From: Anastrepha obliqua
Lineage: Eukaryota > Arthropoda > Insecta > Diptera > Tephritidae
Length of the DNA: 64,000 nt
Assembly: GCF_027943255.1 (NCBI RefSeq)
Contig: NC_072893.1
Coordinates: forward strand, 31,332,001 to 31,396,000
Reading direction: 5' to 3'
Shown here: positions 10,086-20,981 of the stretch, piece after piece
Numbering within the stretch: position 1 is the stretch's first letter
Layout: the number at the start of each line of letters is the position of its first letter
Translations under genes and position numbers: made by a program
The notes under the pieces: model-generated
The model's input: only the letters and a program-made list of their open reading frames with translations
What the model was told of the DNA's origin: nothing
Databases searched by the model: none

Positions 10086-11840
10086 AATCGCCATGGCATG
10101 CCATCAGAAAAAAATAAATCTGTTCGCGAAGTTCAGTTTATCTTTGTGGTGAAGAAGGCGCCGAAATATCGATTCATCGTCGTTCTCAACTTGTTGGCCT
10201 TTGTCCTTCGACTACGTGGAAAATCTTACGTATGGATCTTGACTCTCGTGCCTATAAAATATAGATCGTGCAAGAATTGAGCTAAATGACTATCGTTTGT
10301 GTCGTATTTAGATTTATTATTCAGATGTATTGGAGAACGTCAAAATCAAAAATTGGACTGATCGTTTAGACCATGTAACTCGTAGTCGCGACGGGCATAT
10401 GCCGGATATGATATTAAAAAAATAAATGCCTTGAAATTATTTACCAGAGTATAATAAACAAAACTCATTCTAACCATACTTCTGTTTTTTTTGTTATCAT
10501 TTTAAGTTCTCAAGCTCTAAAAAAGCATCCGATAGTTGTAGAAGCACAATTTAAGACACCGTGCAACAACTCGTCTTCACCGGCACCCTGTGTAGCAAGC
10601 AGCACCAGCACATATCACCTCGTAAGTAAGAGATCTCTTCTGCACAGCGCATAGCTTTTCGTTCAACGCGGCACCAGATGGTTTAGTCCAGCAGCGACGC
10701 TTCCCCACTCAACATTGATCACTTCAATTCATAGTTTCAGCAATCGCGCAATGCTCAGCGCCCATCATCTCATCAGAAGTTGTCAGTTGCTTAGCAGTGT
10801 GTTTCCATAGTCAAAATATACGAAGCAATGTGGACACCATGAAATCCTGTCATGATTTTCCACAAAGTTCCCGCCGCAAAGGTTCCAGTGCCTAGTACGC
10901 TTGAAAATATAAATATTCAACGCATTTGTACCCAAATATTATGCTTTGTGACTGTTGCTTTAACTGTTGTTGTTGCTGTTGTTCTTACTGCCATTGTTTA
11001 TGCTCCAGCGAGATAGGGAAAATGTCATTTTCAACCAAAGCGCTCGGCAACACACTTACGCATACATACAGACACATGCTTGCCTTAAATGGGCAACAAC
11101 ACGAGCCAACAACAGCTAACTGACAGCCAAGCCATCCGAACTTTATCCCTCACGTGGGTGTGATTTCAAAGTTGGTGATGCGGCTGTCGATGGCGTTGAG
11201 TACTTTGCATAAATTTGAAATAACTTTGTAACTTTGCATTTGGTAGCAAAAAGTATGGTAATTCTTTACTTTTTATGGCTTAGATTATCATAATTATTGT
11301 AATTCCTTTCGTGGTGCGCACAGGGTGCACGGCGGAGTAAGCCTTGTGTTGCGATTTGATCCGGCGGTTTGGCTGCTCTTTGGCTGTGTGGCCGGTCAAT
11401 GTGGCAGTGAATGGGCAAGTGGAGTTAAGTTGATGGGATTTTGTTGGTTAGGCCACTGACTGTCAGACGTTGGCCCTTCGGTTGGCTGATTTGTGGGACT
11501 TTTCGCTCAGTGGTTTGGATATTTTTTTATTTACATATTTACTTAATGCAAATCATTTGGATGCGGGGTTGTTGCCAGGACTGCCGAATGTACGATGTGA
11601 GAAAATTCACCAGGGTGGGAATTAATGATTATTACAAATTCAGAGATTTTTTTTATATTCTTCTTAAGAATTTTTATATATTACCAACATGAGGTGGGCT
11701 CGTATTGATAATTCACTAAAAAGAAATATCAAACGGAGCCAAATTTCGAAGACTTTATTTTCCGTTTTTCTCAAAATAAACTGGATAAAGAGAAAGAATG
11801 GAAGGAAAATTAATAAAAGTATTGTTACGAACAGTATATA
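10086..11840. other. Unassigned, probably unique intergenic or intronic DNA
   Basis: No transposon motif or domain seen. Contains TGTTGTTGTTGCTGTTG-type triplet-rich tracts near 10965 and AT-rich sequence. Small frames (65-90 codons) lack features. The last bases before 11841 end in TATA, the TA target next to the maT inverted repeat. Confidence 0.4.
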
Positions 11841-12985
11841 CAGGGTCCACCACTCGAAGTGTAACCAATTAAAAAGACCATAAATTTAGTTTGGGAAATT
11901 TCTTTTATTCAATTCAAGGTAAAAAATGTGTAAAATAATACAAAATTAAGAATGAGTTTACTTTTGCTCGATATGACCAACTTTTGCCTTGACTATGGCC
12001 TTGACACGGTGCAGAAACGAATTGCAAGCTGCACGAATGCGTTCTGCAGGTATTTTGGCCCACTCGCGGATAATGGCTCTTTTCAGTGCCTCACGACTGG
12101 TGCTTCTTTTAGTTTGGAATTTGCTCTTCAAATTGGCCCAAAGAGAATAATCCATGGGATTCGCGTCTGGTGAATTTGAGAGCCCTAGTGTGGACGTTAT
12201 GAAGTTCGGAACGTTAGTTTTTAGCCATTCTTGGTTCACTCGAGCTTTGTGAGATGGTGCCGAGTCCTATTGAAACATCCATGGCCTGCCAACGAAATGT
12301 TTGTCTGCCCTCGGCTTCAAAGCAACCTCCGGAATACTTTCCCGAAAATATTTCGCATTAACCTTGACGCCAGGTTACAGCGGCTTAAACCATTACTTGT
12401 GGCGGGTGCTGCTGGTGGCTAATCGATGACTGAAATTCTCGTATGAACGGTCGCTCAAATAAACTCTATCGTTTTGGGAGTTTACGAATTGCTCAATTTG
12501 AAAAATTTTCTCGTCAGAAATCACAATGCTCGGAAATTGACTGCTTTCGGCCAAGCGAAGCAACTCCTTCACTCTCTCAAGTCTGACTTGTTGCTGCTTT
12601 GGTGTGAGATCATGCATCTTTTGGATCTTGTAAGGCTTGACTTTGAGATAATTTTTCAGTATCGGGCGGATGCTACGGCCAGATATTTTTAATTCTTTCG
12701 CCATTTGATTAGCACCTCGTCGAGGACTTCGCTCAAGTCGCTTCTTCACTTTTTGAACCATTTCGCGTGACGTTGCAGTCTTTTGATGACCACCTCCATG
12801 ACGTTTCGCGATGCTACCAGTGTCATTGTAACGAGTAATGGTGCGATAAACAGAATTTTTTTTTACTTTAAGGTCCTCGAGCTCACGAACAATCGCTGGT
12901 TGTGATACAATAACACTATTACGTTTGAAATCCATTACTGATTTCTCTTTTTTGGCATTTACTCTCGGCAAAATGCTTTCGCGCG
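11841..12985 (-). mobile_element. maT-type (DD37D) mariner-superfamily element, copy 1
   Basis: The 3' inverted repeat CAGGGTCCACCACTCGAAG starts at 11841 and matches the 5' inverted repeat of copy 2 at 16735 (CAGGGTCCGGCACTCGAAG), confirming the family boundary. The transposase runs leftwards from 12971. The catalytic part reads VISDEKIF (first Asp kept), QDSAPSHKARV (second Asp kept, but a stop codon precedes it) and SPDANPMDYSLW; 37 residues separate the second and third Asp, hence DD37D. A deletion removes the VWA strand region. The 5' inverted repeat is missing; the copy ends near 12985 beside another mariner. Confidence 0.85.
12393..12971 (-). pseudogene. maT transposase N-terminal open frame (192 codons)
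   Basis: Open for 192 codons: a paired-like DNA-binding region (residues ~20-115; IVRELEDLKVKKNSVYRTI, then MAKELKISGRSIRPILKN) followed by KVKPYKIQK, LTPKQQQVRLERVKELLRL and VISDEKIFQIEQF with the first catalytic Asp at residue 153. The frame then shifts out of register near 12400, and the second and third Asp lie in other frames at about 12260 and 12145. DNA binding may have outlived catalysis, but nothing shows expression. Confidence 0.75.
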
Positions 12986-13026
12986 CTTGTAAACAATACT
13001 TTTAAACAATTCATCTCGCCCAAAAG

Positions 13027-14008
13027 ATGGAATTAACTCGCGAAAATTTGTGTGTGATGATTTGATATGATTTTCGAGGTGGATTTTCGAGACAGGAGTG
13101 GGTTGATCAACTTATTTCGACTTTTGGCATTGGAGCGCCACATTTAGCCACTGTGAAACGCAGTTACAACGTGACCGTTTATCCTAGCAGGATGAATTTC
13201 GTGAAGGCCACCCGACAGTCTAGAAACAGTCGTTGTTGAGCGTCAATTTATAAGGCAAGATTGTCAGGTGACATATCGCGAGGTAGAGGAATGCTTGGAT
13301 ATTAGTGGGACCGGCATACATTCAATATTCCATTGACATTTGATCGTCAGGAGGGTTTTTTCTCGTTGAATACCGTTTAATTTGACAGCAAGCTAAAAAG
13401 GACTCTTGTCGATTGCTGTAAAGAAATTTTAAAGAATTCAATCGCGGGGTTTGAAGCACGTCTGTGCCCTCGTCACACGTGACGAATCTTAGATTTATTC
13501 GTATGAGCTGGAAACAAAACAGGAATCTACAGTATGGGTATGGGTGTTCCAAGACGAACTTAATCTAACAAAAAATTTTTGCAGATGAAGCACCTCAAAG
13601 CAAGTGGTCGTCTGTTTGTGGTCGTCTGTACCCCTAGAGAAGCTAAAACAGTTATTTCTGAGTCTGAGTGGTACAGAAGCATTTGGTATTGGAGAATTAG
13701 GGAAAACCAACCGCCGAATATGAATCATCGTTCCCCAAGACAATGTGAACTCTCCCGTCTCGGCTTACAAAAGAAAGTTTTTGAGCAATCAAATATCTAA
13801 TTATCATCCGTCTTTAAGTCCTGATTTGGGGGTTTTTGTACAAGCATCAGACATCAAAAATAAAATGCAAGGTCTGCGTTTTTCAATGCCTAAAGACGCT
13901 GTTGAAGCCTTTAAAGTCCTCGTTTTCGAGGTATCCATTTCTTAGTGGCAAAAAAATTGAGTGGCTGTGAAAACGGGTTCAAGCGAATGCCGAAGTGTAT
14001 TGAAGTAT
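13027..14008 (+). pseudogene. Full-length but decayed mariner transposase
   Basis: From the ATG at 13027: MELTRENLCVMI, a stop, then GFSRQEWVDQLISTFG, QDEFREGHPTV, CQVTYREVEECLDISGTG, LVDCCKEIL, DESWIYSYELETKQES, TVWVFQDELNLTKV, SPDLGVFVQ, KNKMQGLRFSMPKDAVEAF, and finally WQKN with CENGFKRMPKCIE. The blocks follow mariner order (helix-turn-helix, first DE, PDL, C-terminus) across all frames. The third-Asp motif has become SPDLGVF. No inverted repeats were found. Its C-terminus runs straight into LINE sequence, producing a chimeric open frame at 13945-14187. Confidence 0.75.
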
Positions 14009-14190
14009 GCTCCCCTGTAGTCTGGTGGAAGGCTACTATTATTAATTCCAGACTAAAATACCTAACCAGACTACAAAGAAGTGAGAGCTTGGGTATCAGA
14101 GGTGCTATAAGTACGACATCTGGATATGTCCTTAATGCCATCCTGAGCTTGCAACCTCTAGATGTTCAAATTCGAAAGCTATGTTAGTAG
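14009..14190 (+). pseudogene. LINE-L thumb/connection fragment
   Basis: Continues the same open frame as the mariner end: PVVWWKATIINSRLKYLTRL, then QRSESLGIRGAISTTSGYVL and LNAILSLQPLDVQI. The WWKA ... LQRxxxLGIxGAxxTTxxxxLNAxLxLxPLD pattern sits between reverse transcriptase and RNase H in RNase H-bearing LINEs, and the opposite-strand copy at 17.81-18.06 kb has the same layout. Too short to place in a subfamily. Confidence 0.6.
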
Positions 14191-15844
14191 TCGTAGCATC
14201 ACCCAGGAGCTAGAGATCGACGATAAAAGAGATTTAAGCCATTTGCGCAAAAATGTTATGCAAGAATAGTGGCTTCTCTTCCCCCCAACCTAATATTTAC
14301 AAATAAACTTGAGAGCTGAGAAAATTGAGACTAATTTTGTATTACCCCTGTCTGGATTCTTTCACCTGGAATGCTTCAGTTCCCATAGACTGAGAACTTG
14401 TTACAGTCAAAGGTATACTTATGTATGTACTTATATATGCATATACGCACATGCAAAAACTTACCACGAAAGTGCGAACTCTATACTTGAGTCCGTTTCC
14501 TTCCCTATTATCAACGTACGGATTTATTTATGTCTGTATGTATTTGTGTGCATGTGTTTATGTACATATGGATGAATACGCACGTATTTAACGGTGCTGT
14601 CATATGCGCGTGCGGCGAGGCGTTCACGCGGAAGGAGTCCATTTCTTGCCTGAAACCAAAATGGCGTTTGACTGAATGCTTTCAACGGCACGTCGGTGTA
14701 TTGGCGTGGGTAGGCAAACACTGGCGCACACTCATAAATATCCCACGCAAAAGCCTCTCTGTGCATACTACATATAATACACACACACACACACGCGCAC
14801 ACATTCACTGGAATTTGCATGCTTATATCAGTTCATCAATGTGCTGGGTCGTTTCTGCCGGTTGCACTGCAACGATTGTGGTTTGAAGCATAAGCTTTAG
14901 CTTCTTATCAGATCGTTTTATTTAAATTTGAACTCATTGCTAAATATTTATGATTTGATTTATTACGCATAGTTAAGGTTTCCTCTTTTGATGCCGATGT
15001 GGATTTTTTATGAGTTGATAGCATAAATTACTTTAAAGGGGCGTGCGTGGGCATGGCGTAGGTGTGGTGTAGGCTTATTCTAGCTTAAATTAATTGCTAT
15101 AGAAGGAGTTTCTGTATAATGTACCTACCTTTTTTATTAGACAATTTGGGGCTGAGCTTCTCTTCTCTTCAAAAAATCTACGCTTTAGACAATAGTTAAT
15201 CGGAGTATCAAAAAAGCAACACAAAGCGAGGCATTCACAAATCCTTTGAGAGATGCAGAAAAGTGTGCATAATAATGCCATTTATTTTGAATTAAATGAT
15301 ATCTGCCATTTTTGAATAAAAAACATGCATTTTTTGTAAAAAAAATGCCATTTCATAGGTGGCTTAAACTTCTGATCCTTTAGAGTTGTAAAAACTCATG
15401 ACCCACTTTTGACTTTTTCACATCACTTTTTTTGGGACAACTTTCCGAAGGTGGCCTCCATTCAGCACCTGGACGTTTAGTTTCAAAGACCACGACTTGT
15501 CACCAGTAAGGAGCGTTGCTGGAAAGGTTTAAACACAATTAATAACGTTCCTACAACGCACAACTCGATAGATTTTTGTCAAAGTTCTTTGTTCGAAATT
15601 CAATCACCCAATGACCGCAGTACAGACTAAATCCTCTTTTATCCAAATGTCGTCTTTATTTCGCCTAATAAAGATTCTGTATTAGTGTTTCGTATACAAA
15701 ATTTTTTTCAAAAGAAGGAACCACAAGTTTTTTTTATTTGTGAAAAGATTTTCTTTCTTAAAATAGGGGGTGCACTATTACAATACCTGCTAAGCCTAAA
15801 TTAAGCTGCTACAATCAACTGATACCTCAATAGTTAGCTAGGTG
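14191..15844. other. Unassigned; CA microsatellite and AT-rich DNA
   Basis: An AC/GT tract at about 14779-14803 and TACA/TGTA-rich DNA near 14410-14580 create overlapping frames of about 100 codons on both strands, not credible as genes. Around 15480-15520 the minus strand reads LLTGDKSWSLKL, faintly like the mariner first-Asp motif; alone it is too weak to call. Confidence 0.35.
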
Positions 15845-16065
15845 GGTAGGTAAAAGTGGCGGTCGGTCTCTACACTAACTCAGTTAGACTCTTGCCGACC
15901 AATTGTGATGCCACAGTAACAGTTTATCTGCTACTCCTCGTTAAAATAGTTTATTCTAAGTGCAAACCCATTGATCTGGCTCACACTTGCCGTCCTCCTC
16001 ATAGTCGAAATGAGGTACATTCAATCTTTGCGCATGCCGACCTAGGAGGCAGCAGCCTCTGATCA
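15845..16065 (-). repeat. Possible LINE-L 3' untranslated relic
   Basis: GGCGGTCGGTCTCTACACTAAC and GACCAATTGTGATGCCACAG parallel GTCGGTCTGCACGACCAAC and GGTCCGTTGTGATACCACTG at 1802-1855, the 3' end of the LINE-L copy there. Both sites also carry ACAATACCTGC nearby. The similarity is short, so this is tentative. Confidence 0.35.
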
Positions 16066-16289
16066 AAGCAACTAACATGTTTTTCCTTGACCAATTAAGT
16101 AACGCCTTTTAGCACCTGATGTCCCATTTTGGCCAAATTCTATTTGTAGCGTTGCATGTCCAGACTATTAATCCATCTCGTGTTGGCTGGAGTGACTATC
16201 ACACTATCAATTCATCTCGTCTGTACGTTGAACGAGGTATACCTACAATCTCCATACGAAGAGGGAAGCGCTAATTTGTTTGCCTTGCA

Positions 16290-16732
16290 ATTCCCTGATA
16301 TATCGAATGCTTTCGCGCCATGATAAACGACTTTTAGATGCCGGAAATCGAAGCTTGCGATCTTCCCAGCATTTGGTTCCATCAAGACGGCGCTGCTTGC
16401 CATACAGCCTGGGAAACAATACATTTACTGCGTCGTCGTTTCGGCGAGAAATTTATTTCTCTTCTCGGACCATTGGATGGGCCACCAAGATAGTAGGATT
16501 TTACACCTTTGGACTCTTATTTGAAGCGGTATGTAAAGTCTAATTCTTTATGGATAAACCAGGTTCTGTTGACGCATTGGAAGCCAACATTACTAAAATT
16601 ATTCCCGAGATACCGACCGAAGTTCTCCGGCGACTCATTCAAAATTGGTGTTTACGGATGACTTATTTACTGCGTAGTTCCGGCCAACATTTGAAATAGA
16701 TTATCTTTCAAAATAAATGTCATGAATAGTTC
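16290..16732 (+). pseudogene. rosa-type (DD41D) mariner-superfamily transposase, C-terminal half
   Basis: Reads RAMINDF, a stop, MPEIEACDLPSIWFHQDGAA, CHTAWETIHLLRRRFGEKF, ISLLGPLDGPPR, DFTPLDSYL, then a last frame ALEANITKIIPEIPTEVLRR, LIQNWCLRMTYLLRSSGQHL. QDGAACHT holds the second catalytic Asp; TPLD the third. The N-terminus with the first Asp is missing. The maT copy 2 inverted repeat starts at 16735, two bases after TA in what would be the 3' untranslated region, so maT may have landed in this element. Confidence 0.72.
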
Positions 16733-16734
16733 TA

Positions 16735-17640
16735 CAGGGTCCGGCACTCGAAGTGTAACCAACTTTAGACCGCTGGAGGTGTTCATCAAAAGGCTTCGAC
16801 GTCACGTGAAATGGTTCGAAAAGTGAAGAAGCGTCTTGAGAGAAATCCCCGACGAACTGCCAATCAAATGGCGAAAGAAATGAAAATATCTGACCGTAGC
16901 ATCCGCCGTATACTGAAAAATGATTTCAAAGTTAAGCCTTACAAGATCCAAAAGGCGCAAGATCTCACACCAAAGCAGCAACAAGTCAGACTTGAGAGAG
17001 CGCCGGAGTTGCTTCGCTTGGCGGAAAGCGGTCAATTTCCGAACGTGGTTGTTTCTAACGAGAAAATTTTTCAAATTGAGCAATTTTACCGACCGTTCAT
17101 ACGAGAATTTGAGTCACCAGGAGGGAGCACCCATCACAGGCAATGGTTTGGGCCACTGTAACCACAGATGGGCGCTCTCCAATCGTTTTCATCGAGTTTG
17201 GCGTCAAGGTAAATGCGAAATATTATCCGGAAAGTATTCTGAAGGTTGCTTTGAAGCCGAGGGCAGACAAACATCTCGGCATCAGGCCATGGACGTTTCA
17301 ACAGGAGTCGGCACCGTCTCACAAAGCTCGAGTGAACTAATAATGGCTAAAAAACAACGTTCCGAACTTCATGACGTCCACACAATGGCTCTGAAACTCA
17401 GTAGATGCGAATCCGATGGATTCTCCTCTTTGGGCCATTTTGGAGAGGAAGGTCCGTGCTAAAAGATTCACCAGTCTCGGGGCGCTGAAAAAAGTCTTTG
17501 TCCGCGAGTGAGCTAAAATATCTGCAAGTCTCATTCGAGTAGTTTGCGATTCGTTTTTGGACCGTCTCAAGGCCATAGCCAAGGAAAAAGTTGGTCATAT
17601 CGAGCAAAAGTAAATTGATTCTTAATTTTGAATTATTTTC
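16735..17640 (+). mobile_element. maT-type (DD37D) element, copy 2
   Basis: The 5' inverted repeat CAGGGTCCGGCACTCGAAG begins at 16735 after a TA. The transposase lacks its first ~65 codons: the open frame 16811-17161 starts MVRKVKKRLERNPRRTANQM and runs through MKISDRSIRRILKNDFKVK to VVVSNEKIFQIEQF. The next block reads VWATVTTDGRSPIVFIEFG, PWTFQQESAPSHKARV. Two catalytic Asp codons are changed: SDEK to SNEK and QDSAP to QESAP. No 3' inverted repeat is visible past 17600. Copy 1 keeps both of those Asp residues, so the two copies decayed independently. Confidence 0.82.
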
Positions 17641-17809
17641 AAAAATTTTTGATTTTGAATTTAAAAAAAGTAATTTTTCAATTTATTAAATAACCTATTA
17701 AAGAATGATTAATTCAAACAAGAATCAGAGGACCCTAGCCAGTAGTTGGACCCGGACCGAGTGCTATAGGCGAGAGTCCAACGTCTAAATCGCGCCATTG
17801 ATTAGTGTT

Positions 17810-18055
17810 TACCAACTAATCCTAGGAGGTAAGAAGATTATTCAGAGCATCAGAGGGTATCGTTCCAAGAGAGCCGCTGATACATATAAGCGCCATACGT
17901 TGAACTTTCTGAAGTCGAATTCTAATCGTAGTCTTTTCGTGAGCCGCCCACCAGACAATAATCCCGTAAACGAACATAGGTCTAATAACGGTCCTGTACA
18001 GACAGTGAGTGTTCTTCGGAGAAAGGCCCCACTTGCATCCTATGGCTGTTTTGCA
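17810..18055 (-). pseudogene. LINE-L thumb/connection fragment
   Basis: The minus strand reads AIGCKWGLSPKNTHCLYRTV, IRPMFVYGIIVWWAAHEKTT, LQKVQRMALICISGSLGTIP, SDALNNLL. This is the region after the reverse transcriptase palm in RNase H LINEs (IRPxxxYGxxVWW ... VQRxAxxxIxGAxxTxPxxALN). The frame is open across the fragment except at its end. Both flanks are unrelated AT-rich DNA. Confidence 0.65.
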
Positions 18056-18849
18056 TGAAAATCGATTTTTTTGTAGAGCTAATAGTTTTATAATAAATAT
18101 ATAATATATATATAAAGTGTTTGGACATTTTTTGCTCCTGTTCTTTCATGTGAATACTAGCCGACGTTGATGTAGCTCAAGTGTTGATGTAACCTTTTCA
18201 AAACCCCCAAAAACAAAAACAAAACAAAAAAAAACTGAATCTTTCAACAGACACATACAAATTATTATTTTTATTTACTGGAGTTGCCGCAAGCATTTCA
18301 CTAAAGGGAATAATGCAAATTGATGTAAAGTATACAGGACCGTTTATGGCTATGATAGATTACTCCCACGAGGTCAAATAGCTAGTTACGAATAAGCAAT
18401 TTAGCAGATGTTACGAAATTTCGTAAATGCTTACGTATACTTGGACTATGTGCATATGTATGTGTGTGCGAATGTATATGGGAATACGCATAAATGAATG
18501 CTTGAAAGAAGTTGACTTCAAAGAGAAAATTGCGGTGGTGGTTGTTATCACGTTTATAACGTTAGCTTTATGGCGGAAAACTATTTTACTTGATATACAT
18601 ACATACATACATACATCTATATACATAGATAGATAGATATACCTGTATGGGTAGAAGTTTGCCCTTCGACCTTAACATTTTCGGTGATCTTTACTCTTCG
18701 CAAAACCTCATCCAGAATAAGTTGTTTCAATAAAACCTGGATGGTACTGGGCTGGGTTGAGCGACGTACCTGCATGAGATGCTTCCTGCATCTTCTCGAT
18801 ATGACATCTTAAACGAAAAGCAAGTGTGGTGGTTTTTCTGAAGACATAC
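18056..18849. other. Unassigned; TACA microsatellite
   Basis: AT-rich DNA with an A-rich tract near 18210-18235 and (ATAC)n at about 18594-18616 followed by (GATA)-like repeats to 18640. Open frames on both strands here are microsatellite artefacts. Confidence 0.4.
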
Positions 18850-18960
18850 CCTACTAGACTCGTTAGACAATTTTCTGTTCTTCTGCAGTGACCGATAAGA
18901 ATGCCGGTGAGCATTCTCTGTTGTTCTTAGGGAGATTTATGAGTTGTTTAGATCTCTTCT
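18850..18960 (-). pseudogene. Possible LINE-L C-terminal scrap
   Basis: The minus strand reads REMLTGILIGHCRRTENCLT. The xxLTGxLxGHCxL motif begins the C-terminal zinc region in the LINE-L copies at 2.1, 3.6 and 20.3 kb. Nothing else of the element is recognisable, so this is a weak call. Confidence 0.35.
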
Positions 18961-18982
18961 GATTATATTCTCCTGGCAAGGA

Positions 18983-19375
18983 CCCCTTGGAGTGTTTGAG
19001 AGAAAGATTCTGCGTGAGATTTTTCTATGTATTTTTGCACGTTAGTAATGGCGAGTATTGTAGGCGGATATAAGGAACAAGACATAGACATAGCGCAGCG
19101 AATAAAGGCCCAGCGGCTCCATTGGCTGGGTCACGTCGTCCTAATGGACACAAACGGAAAGAATTCGGTGCGGTAACAGCTGTACCAGCTGGTGGTAGCA
19201 GACGAAGAGGAAGGCCTCCGTTGCGTTGGAATGACCAGATGGAGAAGGATTTGGCTTCATTTGGTGTTTCCAACTAGCGCCGGTTAGTATCGGAAAGAAA
19301 CGACTGCCGCGTTCCATTAAACTCGGCCAAAATCGCTGAATGGGTTATCGTGCCAGTCAAGAAGAAGCTCCATAT
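18983..19375 (+). mobile_element. LINE-G (RTE-like) 3' end
   Basis: Starts at LGVFERKILREIF, continues DIDIAQRIKAQRLHWLGHVV, and ends with AAACTCGGCCAAAATCGCTG and GTCAAGAAGAAGC, the AAG-rich tail of the family. It is 5' truncated, beginning in the same C-terminal segment as the copies at 8.0 and 35.8 kb. Stops and shifts break the frame. Confidence 0.72.
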
Positions 19376-19379
19376 CTAA

Positions 19380-19560
19380 TTTGAGTTCCGTAGCCTTAGT
19401 TCTCCACCCCGCGGCCTTTCTTGATAGTATGTTATCCCATAGCCAGAAAAAGCTCACATTAGCTCTTTTCCGGGCTTGCCCTTGCGACCTGGAACCCATA
19501 TGAGCTGAATGCGATTGCACGCCCCTAATACATTTAATATCTCTATATACTCCAAAACTA
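19380..19560 (-). pseudogene. RNase H fragment of a LINE
   Basis: The minus strand reads NRIQLIWVPGRKGKPGKELM then ATELKLD. xxLxWVPGHxGxxGNExAD is the last conserved block of RNase H; here His is Arg and Asn is Lys, so the active-site His is lost. Immediately upstream (19561-20089) no further RNase H blocks are readable. Confidence 0.5.
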
Positions 19561-20089
19561 TTCGGGACCTAACCTCAAAGAGTGACAAAGATTTGAGTGT
19601 AGCCCTGCTGCCGCTTAAAATTACTATCCGCTATTTGCGAAAGTTTCTCTACAGATTTATTTCTGCACATAAATTTTTGACTGGAAGATGCTTGGAAAAC
19701 TGTAATATGAGACTCCTAATGAATTTGAGTCCAATGGATTTAGTGTCGCACAACCCAGGTGTATGAAACTTCAGCTTACGAGAGCTGGATATTCACAGAG
19801 AATATGTTCTGGCACTTCATCATCCAGTTTGCAAAAACGGCGGATGCTTTTTTTCTTCTAATTCTTTTTTCGAGACTAGATTAGTAAAAAACTTGCCAAT
19901 TCAAAACATTTCGGAGTCGACTTAAATATGTTTTTTTTTCTAGAGGTGGTAAAAAGCATTGAAAGCCGACAAGTGTGGGACTTGTCTTTCGACGCACCCA
20001 CTAAAAACCCACCCCAGCCCCTTTTCCTTCCCGCGTTACAACCGTTAGGTAGTACTTCACGGGATGGGGAGCGGCCTATTGCATCTACA
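19561..20089. other. Unassigned stretch between LINE fragments
   Basis: No clear domain. Frames of 85 and 122 codons on the plus strand are antisense to, or unrelated to, the flanking LINE pieces. May be diverged LINE sequence. Confidence 0.35.
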
Positions 20090-20366
20090 TGCCTTTACGG
20101 TTTGGTAATTGCCATTCTTGCCATATTACTGACAGCGAACCAATGTTCTTCTGAGTCAAGCATGATATCTACTAGGTTACTAACCATTATTGGCTTCCCA
20201 ACCCTATCACTCAAATTTTCCCTTTCCAGCTCAAACCGGGGGCAGACAAAGAAGACATGCTGTGAATCTTCAACTAGACCGTCACAAAAGGTGTAATACG
20301 GGTCGTCTTCATGTTTAAATCGATGCAGATGAGATTTAAAGCATCCATGTCCACTAAGCACTTATA
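20090..20366 (-). pseudogene. LINE C-terminal zinc-motif fragment
   Basis: Open on the minus strand for 88 codons: MLSGHGCFKSHLHRFKHEDD, then PYYTFCDGLVEDSQHVFFVC, PRFELERENLSDRVGKPIMV, LVDIMLDSEEHWFAVSNMA. CxFC ... EDxxHVxFxCPRF is the C-terminal zinc motif of R1/LOA-type non-LTR elements, and differs from the LINE-L copies with ETVEHFLC. Its upstream end is cut exactly at the left boundary of the rosa-type element at 20367. Confidence 0.75.
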
Positions 20367-20981
20367 TAGGGTGGGCCATGTAAAATTTGCTTTTTGAATT
20401 GGCTATAAAAAAACTGATCAATATTTTTTCAATTTTTTTTTTTATTTTGAAGATTGAACATTGTCATTTATGAATGAAAAATAATATCGTTCAAATGACT
20501 GCCACGACTGGCTTTACAGTAGGCCATTCGATCAACCCAATTTTTAAGCACATTTTCAATTGTTTGGGCTCCAATTTCATGAATGGCAACTTCGATTTCG
20601 TGTTTTAAAGCATCAACCGTCTCTGGATGGTTCGCATAGCATTTGTCCTTAACGGCTCCCCACGAAAAATAGTCCAACGGGTTTAAATCACAGCTCCGAG
20701 GCGGCCAATTGATATCGGAATTTCCGGTAGCCAAAAGTTCGAGTGGAACTTTGGCAGTGTGACAAGCTGCACGGTCCTGTTGAAACCAAATGTCGTCCAT
20801 GTCATCCTTTTCAATTTTTGGAAACAACTCGTTGAGCATGTCACGGTAACGCTCACCATTTACTGTAACCGCGGCTCCTCGCTCATTTTCAAAAAAAATG
20901 GCCCGATGATGCCGCCAGACCAAAAACCGCACCAAACAGTGATGGCTGGTTCAAAAAGCAAATGCTATATGTCCCACCCTG
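20367..20981 (-). mobile_element. rosa-type deletion derivative with both TIRs
   Basis: 32 bp inverted repeats: the left end opens TAGGGTGGGCCATGTAAAA (20367-20398); the right end, reversed, opens CAGGGTGGGACATATAGCA (20950-20981). Both end in TTTGCTTTTTGAA. TA occurs on each side (20365-20366, 20982-20983), the expected TA duplication. Only 615 bp long and missing the N-terminal half of the transposase, it is non-autonomous. It sits between a LINE fragment and the TA-rich tail of SINE S1, so it probably targeted that tail. Confidence 0.9.
20468..20935 (-). pseudogene. rosa-type transposase C-terminal open frame (155 codons)
   Basis: Uninterrupted 155 codons: FFENERGAAVTVNGERYRDM, DDIWFQQDRAACHTAKVPLE (second catalytic Asp at residue 54), DINWPPRSCDLNPLDYFSWG (third Asp at residue 88), then ETVDALKHEIEVAIHEIGAQ and a GSHLNDIIFH end. 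Only 33 residues lie between the two Asp, against 41 in the relative at 36.8 kb, because ~8 residues before DINWPP are missing. The first Asp region is deleted. It encodes a catalytically incomplete fragment. Confidence 0.82.

Noticed and set aside
14524..14886. Overlapping ~100-codon frames on both strands
   Set aside because: They span a CA microsatellite and TGTATG-rich DNA; both strands open at once points to composition rather than coding.
15480..15520. mariner TGDKSW-like motif
   Set aside because: Only a few residues, with no supporting blocks before or after.
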